Part shown: piece after piece, positions 6,895 through 9,330 of the stretch
Numbering within the stretch: the stretch's first letter is position 1
Layout: each line of letters begins with the position of its first letter
Assembly (NCBI GenBank): GCA_003650785.1
Contig: QMRW01000046.1
Coordinates: 1 to 9,330 of the forward strand
Reading direction: 5' to 3'
Length of the DNA stretch: 9,330 nucleotides
Source: Thermoprotei archaeon
Lineage (GTDB): Archaea > Thermoproteota > Thermoprotei > Thermofilales > B20-G17
Translations under genes and position numbers: made by a program
Notes under the pieces: generated by a model
Told to the model about the DNA's origin: nothing
The model's input: the letters and a program-made list of their open reading frames with translations, nothing else
Database searches by the model: none

Positions 6895-8895
6895 TTGAGT
6901 AAGAAATATCTCATAGCATTAGCCGGTAATCCAAACACTGGAAAGAGTACAGTATTTAATACACTAACAGGAGCTAGACAGCATATAGGCAACTGGCCAG
7001 GAAAGACCATCGAGAAGAAAGAGGGAATATGTGAATATGAGAACATAGAGCTTAAGATAGTAGATCTACCAGGCACTTATAGCCTAACAGCATATTCGGA
7101 TGAGGAGTTGATAGCAAGGGATTTCATAATAAAGGAGAAACCTACTGTAGTAGTCAATATAGTTGATGCATCTAATTTGAGTAGAAACCTTTACCTAACG
7201 CTCAGACTACTTGAACTCACAGACAAGGTCATCATAGCGCTCAATATGATGGATATAGCTGAGGAGAAGGGAATGAAAATCGATGTAGAGAAGCTATCAG
7301 AGCTTTTAGGAGTACCCATAGTCCCTATGGTAGCTAGTGAGGGAATAGGAATAAAGAAATTGCTGGATACTATAGTCGATCTTATAAAAGGCAAAATAAG
7401 AACTAGACCACTTAGGTTGAATTTTGGACAACATATAGAGAGTCAAATTAAGAGTGTGGAGAGGGAATTAGAGGACATAGACCTGAAGGAATACCCAAAA
7501 AGATGGCTTGCAATAAAACTACTGGAGGGCGATACTGAAGTAGAGGAGATGATAAGAAAATCGAGTAGAGGACAGAGAATACTTGAATTGATCAAAAGTA
7601 TAAGAAATAGTGAGATACATCATAACCTAGAACTAGAGATAGTAGAAGGAGTTTATGAACACGTGGATAGAATAGTTAAAGAAGCAGTAAAAGTAGAAAG
7701 GCCATCTAAGGAAGATCTAACCGAGAGGATAGATAGAATAGTACTTCATAAGCTTCTAGGAGTCCTAATATTATTGAGTATCTATGCAGTAGTATTCCTA
7801 ATAACTTTTGGACTAAGTGGACCCATAGTAGAACTGATAGATAGAGTTGTAGAGTACATATCTACACTAACTATGAATTACCTCATTAAGATAGGTGTAG
7901 AGCTATGGCTGATAAGATTGATATGTGAAGGAATCATAATGGGAGTAGGTAGAGTATTGACTATAATACCACCAATAGCCATATTCTTTCTACTATATGC
8001 ACTACTAGAGGATTGGGGCTATATGACAAGAGCAGCCTTTGTAATGGATAAGCTTACACACAATATAGGACTTCATGGAAGGTCATTCCTATGTCTCCTA
8101 TGCGGTTTTGGATGTAGCGTGCCAGCGGTACTAGCCACTAGAACTATAGTTGAGAGTAAAGATAAGCTCGCAACCATGCTTACAGTACCACTGGTGCCAT
8201 GTAGTGCTAGATTAGCTGTCATGATCTTCATAGTCTCTGTATTTTTCAAAGGCATCATGGCTACTCTCGTAATGCTCTCATTAGTAGGGATAAGCATATT
8301 GCTAGTGATAGCATCGGCTGCTATACTCAAGAGGTATGTGATCCCGGGAGAACATGCTCCTTTCATAATGGAGATGCCTCCCTACCATAGACCTGTACTC
8401 AGGAATGTACTATTGTTCACCTGGATTAGAGCGAGGGCATTCTTGAAGAGGGCCGGTACTGTCATAGTTCTAGTATCGGTAGTGGTATGGATACTTAGTA
8501 ACTACCCACCAGGAGTACCACTAGAGAAGACATGGATAGGGGAAGTAGGGAGGGCTATAGAACCACTAGGGGCCACTATGGGGCTCGATTGGAGGATGAC
8601 TACATCCCTACTATTAGCCATACTGGCTAAGGAGCTTAGCGTATCCACGCTATCATTATTGTACAGGAGAGAAGGATTAAAGCTGGAGGAGATACTAGTG
8701 AGCGAGTGGTCTCCTTTAACAGCTTATACGTATTGCCTAGTCCACATGATATACATGCCATGTGTGAGTACTATAATTACACTTAGATTAGAGTCGGGAA
8801 GCTGGAAATGGGCATTGATAGGAACACTTTTCTCAATAATACTGGCACTAGTAGTAGGTGTGATTACATATACCATAGGGAGATACATCATCTGA
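6895..8895 (+). CDS. feoB: Ferrous iron transport protein FeoB
   Basis: This 666-residue membrane protein is a Fe(II) transporter with a cytoplasmic G domain. G1 is GNPNTGKST (11-19), the likely G2 Thr is T38 in NWPGKTIE, G3 is DLPGTYSL (57-64), G4 is NMMD (117-120) and G5 is near VASEG (146-150). A helical linker runs to about 280, followed by hydrophobic segments at roughly 286-306, 355-373, 425-475, 518-536, 567-582 and 638-662. Gate-domain cysteine motifs are present: CLLCGFGCSVPAVLATR (400-416), VPCSARL (C436) and MPCVSTI (C623). The TTG at 6895 is chosen because a stop codon lies two codons upstream and the G1 strand begins almost at once. Length fits archaeal FeoB, which is shorter than many bacterial forms. 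No FeoA or FeoC is adjacent; the next gene is a tRNA. It is transcribed away from the polymerase operon. The stop is TGA. Confidence 0.97.
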   Translation: MSKKYLIALAGNPNTGKSTVFNTLTGARQHIGNWPGKTIEKKEGICEYENIELKIVDLPGTYSLTAYSDEELIARDFIIKEKPTVVVNIVDASNLSRNLYLTLRLLELTDKVIIALNMMDIAEEKGMKIDVEKLSELLGVPIVPMVASEGIGIKKLLDTIVDLIKGKIRTRPLRLNFGQHIESQIKSVERELEDIDLKEYPKRWLAIKLLEGDTEVEEMIRKSSRGQRILELIKSIRNSEIHHNLELEIVEGVYEHVDRIVKEAVKVERPSKEDLTERIDRIVLHKLLGVLILLSIYAVVFLITFGLSGPIVELIDRVVEYISTLTMNYLIKIGVELWLIRLICEGIIMGVGRVLTIIPPIAIFFLLYALLEDWGYMTRAAFVMDKLTHNIGLHGRSFLCLLCGFGCSVPAVLATRTIVESKDKLATMLTVPLVPCSARLAVMIFIVSVFFKGIMATLVMLSLVGISILLVIASAAILKRYVIPGEHAPFIMEMPPYHRPVLRNVLLFTWIRARAFLKRAGTVIVLVSVVVWILSNYPPGVPLEKTWIGEVGRAIEPLGATMGLDWRMTTSLLLAILAKELSVSTLSLLYRREGLKLEEILVSEWSPLTAYTYCLVHMIYMPCVSTIITLRLESGSWKWALIGTLFSIILALVVGVITYTIGRYII

Positions 8896-8914
8896 AACGC
8901 CTTACTCTCCTGAA

Positions 8915-8950
8915 AGAATGGATTAAGACCCTATAGAATGGACTATTAAG
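8915..8950 (+). repeat. Short imperfect tandem repeat in the feoB-tRNA gap
   Basis: AGAATGGATTAAG (8915-8927) is followed by AGAATGGACTATTAAG (8935-8950). They are the same element except for three inserted bases, spaced 20 bases apart. The pair lies downstream of the feoB stop and just upstream of the tRNA promoter. It could be a processing or termination-linked element, or chance; nothing further can be said. Confidence 0.45.
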
Positions 8951-8960
8951 CCGCAATTAA

Positions 8961-8968
8961 TAAATATA
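8961..8968 (+). promoter_or_regulatory. Predicted TATA box for tRNA-Ala
   Basis: TAAATATA in an AT-rich stretch (8956-8970) lies at a distance that places the transcription start near 8990, about a dozen bases before the mature tRNA 5' end at 9003. This suggests the tRNA has its own promoter rather than depending on feoB transcription. Confidence 0.6.
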
Positions 8969-9002
8969 TGTTGGTACTGATCTACTCTGAAGTATTATTG
9001 AC

Positions 9003-9079
<77 letters not shown>

Positions 9080-9120
9080 ATCCTTAAGTACTAGTTCGAA
9101 ATTCTTCGTAAGAACAGCGC

Positions 9121-9247
9121 TACTATCACAACTTTATTGAGTATTATGTAGTTAGATATATAGGAGACTGAATTCCTTTAAAATTACTTCATGAACTTTA
9201 TTATCCCTCTGTGGCTTGTATTACAACTCGAGGAAGTTGTGATAGTA
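9121..9247. repeat. 14-bp inverted repeat enclosing 99 bases, downstream of the tRNA
   Basis: TACTATCACAACTT (9121-9134) is perfectly complementary to AAGTTGTGATAGTA (9234-9247). The right arm can instead form a local hairpin, pairing 9221-9228 with 9235-9242 (including one T-G pair) around the loop CGAGGA. A TATA-like element (GATATATA) lies at 9155-9162 inside. No target-site duplication flanks the arms and no open frame of useful length is inside, so neither a transposon remnant nor a known RNA can be claimed. The rest of 9080-9330 shows no gene. Confidence 0.6.
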
Positions 9248-9330
9248 ATATCGGTATCCTGATCTCATTGAGCCTTTTCTAGATTAGCTAGGTCTTCAAG
9301 ATATTATTCCAAGCCATCTAGTTTCTATAT

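Noticed and set aside
8073..8366. Minus-strand open frame of 97 codons inside feoB, and similar long opposite-strand frames within the rpo genes
   Set aside because: These lie antisense to clearly conserved proteins, have no initiation signals and show no family resemblance.
9121..9247. MITE or insertion-sequence remnant with 14-bp terminal repeats
   Set aside because: The bases outside the two arms share no direct duplication, and there is only one copy in the window.
9191..9262. Short plus-strand open frame of 23 codons (MNFIIPLWLVLQLEEVVIVISVS), hydrophobic
   Set aside because: It has no Shine-Dalgarno site, is very short, overlaps the inverted-repeat arm and resembles no family I know; chance is the better explanation.
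9239..9262. Possible C/D-box guide RNA (GTGATAG followed after 13 bases by CTGA)
   Set aside because: The C-like box has two departures from the RTGATGA consensus and there is no matching C' box or second D box in the right order.

Overview
The window looks archaeal, probably a thermophile from the Thermoproteota/TACK side. The evidence is an rpoH-rpoB-rpoA1-rpoA2 operon with the largest RNA polymerase subunit split into A' and A'' while RpoB is one uninterrupted chain. Shine-Dalgarno sites complement an archaeal 16S tail (GGAGGTGA type), TATA/BRE promoters are recognisable, and the tRNA has nearly all-GC stems and an encoded CCA. Base composition is moderately AT-rich, with heavy use of ATA, CTA and AGA/AGG codons. 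I cannot name the genus from this alone.

Layout. Bases 1-6719 carry the RNA polymerase operon on the minus strand, in transcription order rpoH (6719-6474), rpoB (6469-3128), rpoA1 (3127-449) and rpoA2 (447 to the window edge, incomplete). The genes are almost back to back, and each downstream Shine-Dalgarno site lies inside the end of the gene before it, so translation is probably coupled. The 175-base gap at 6720-6894 is a divergent promoter region: rpoH reads left, and a ferrous-iron transporter gene, feoB (6895-8895), reads right. A perfect 14-bp direct repeat sits once just downstream of each predicted TATA box. After feoB comes a 107-base gap with a promoter for tRNA-Ala(GGC) at 9003-9079. 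The last 251 bases hold no convincing gene but contain a 14-bp inverted repeat and a competing hairpin.

The most important oddity is in rpoA2. The gene is open and clearly homologous on both sides of codon 77, but that codon is TAG. It stands where RNA polymerases have the conserved trigger-loop glutamine that contacts the incoming nucleotide. The simplest explanation is a one-base C-to-T difference (sequence error or variant). Readthrough or recoding of UAG, or a split RpoA2 restarted at the ATG immediately after the TAG, cannot be excluded from this window.

Functionally, the polymerase genes supply the catalytic core: B and A' hold the active-site Asp triad and bridge helix, A'' the trigger loop and H the jaw side. 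FeoB imports Fe(II). The two units share only the regulatory gap. No unknown multigene system is visible.
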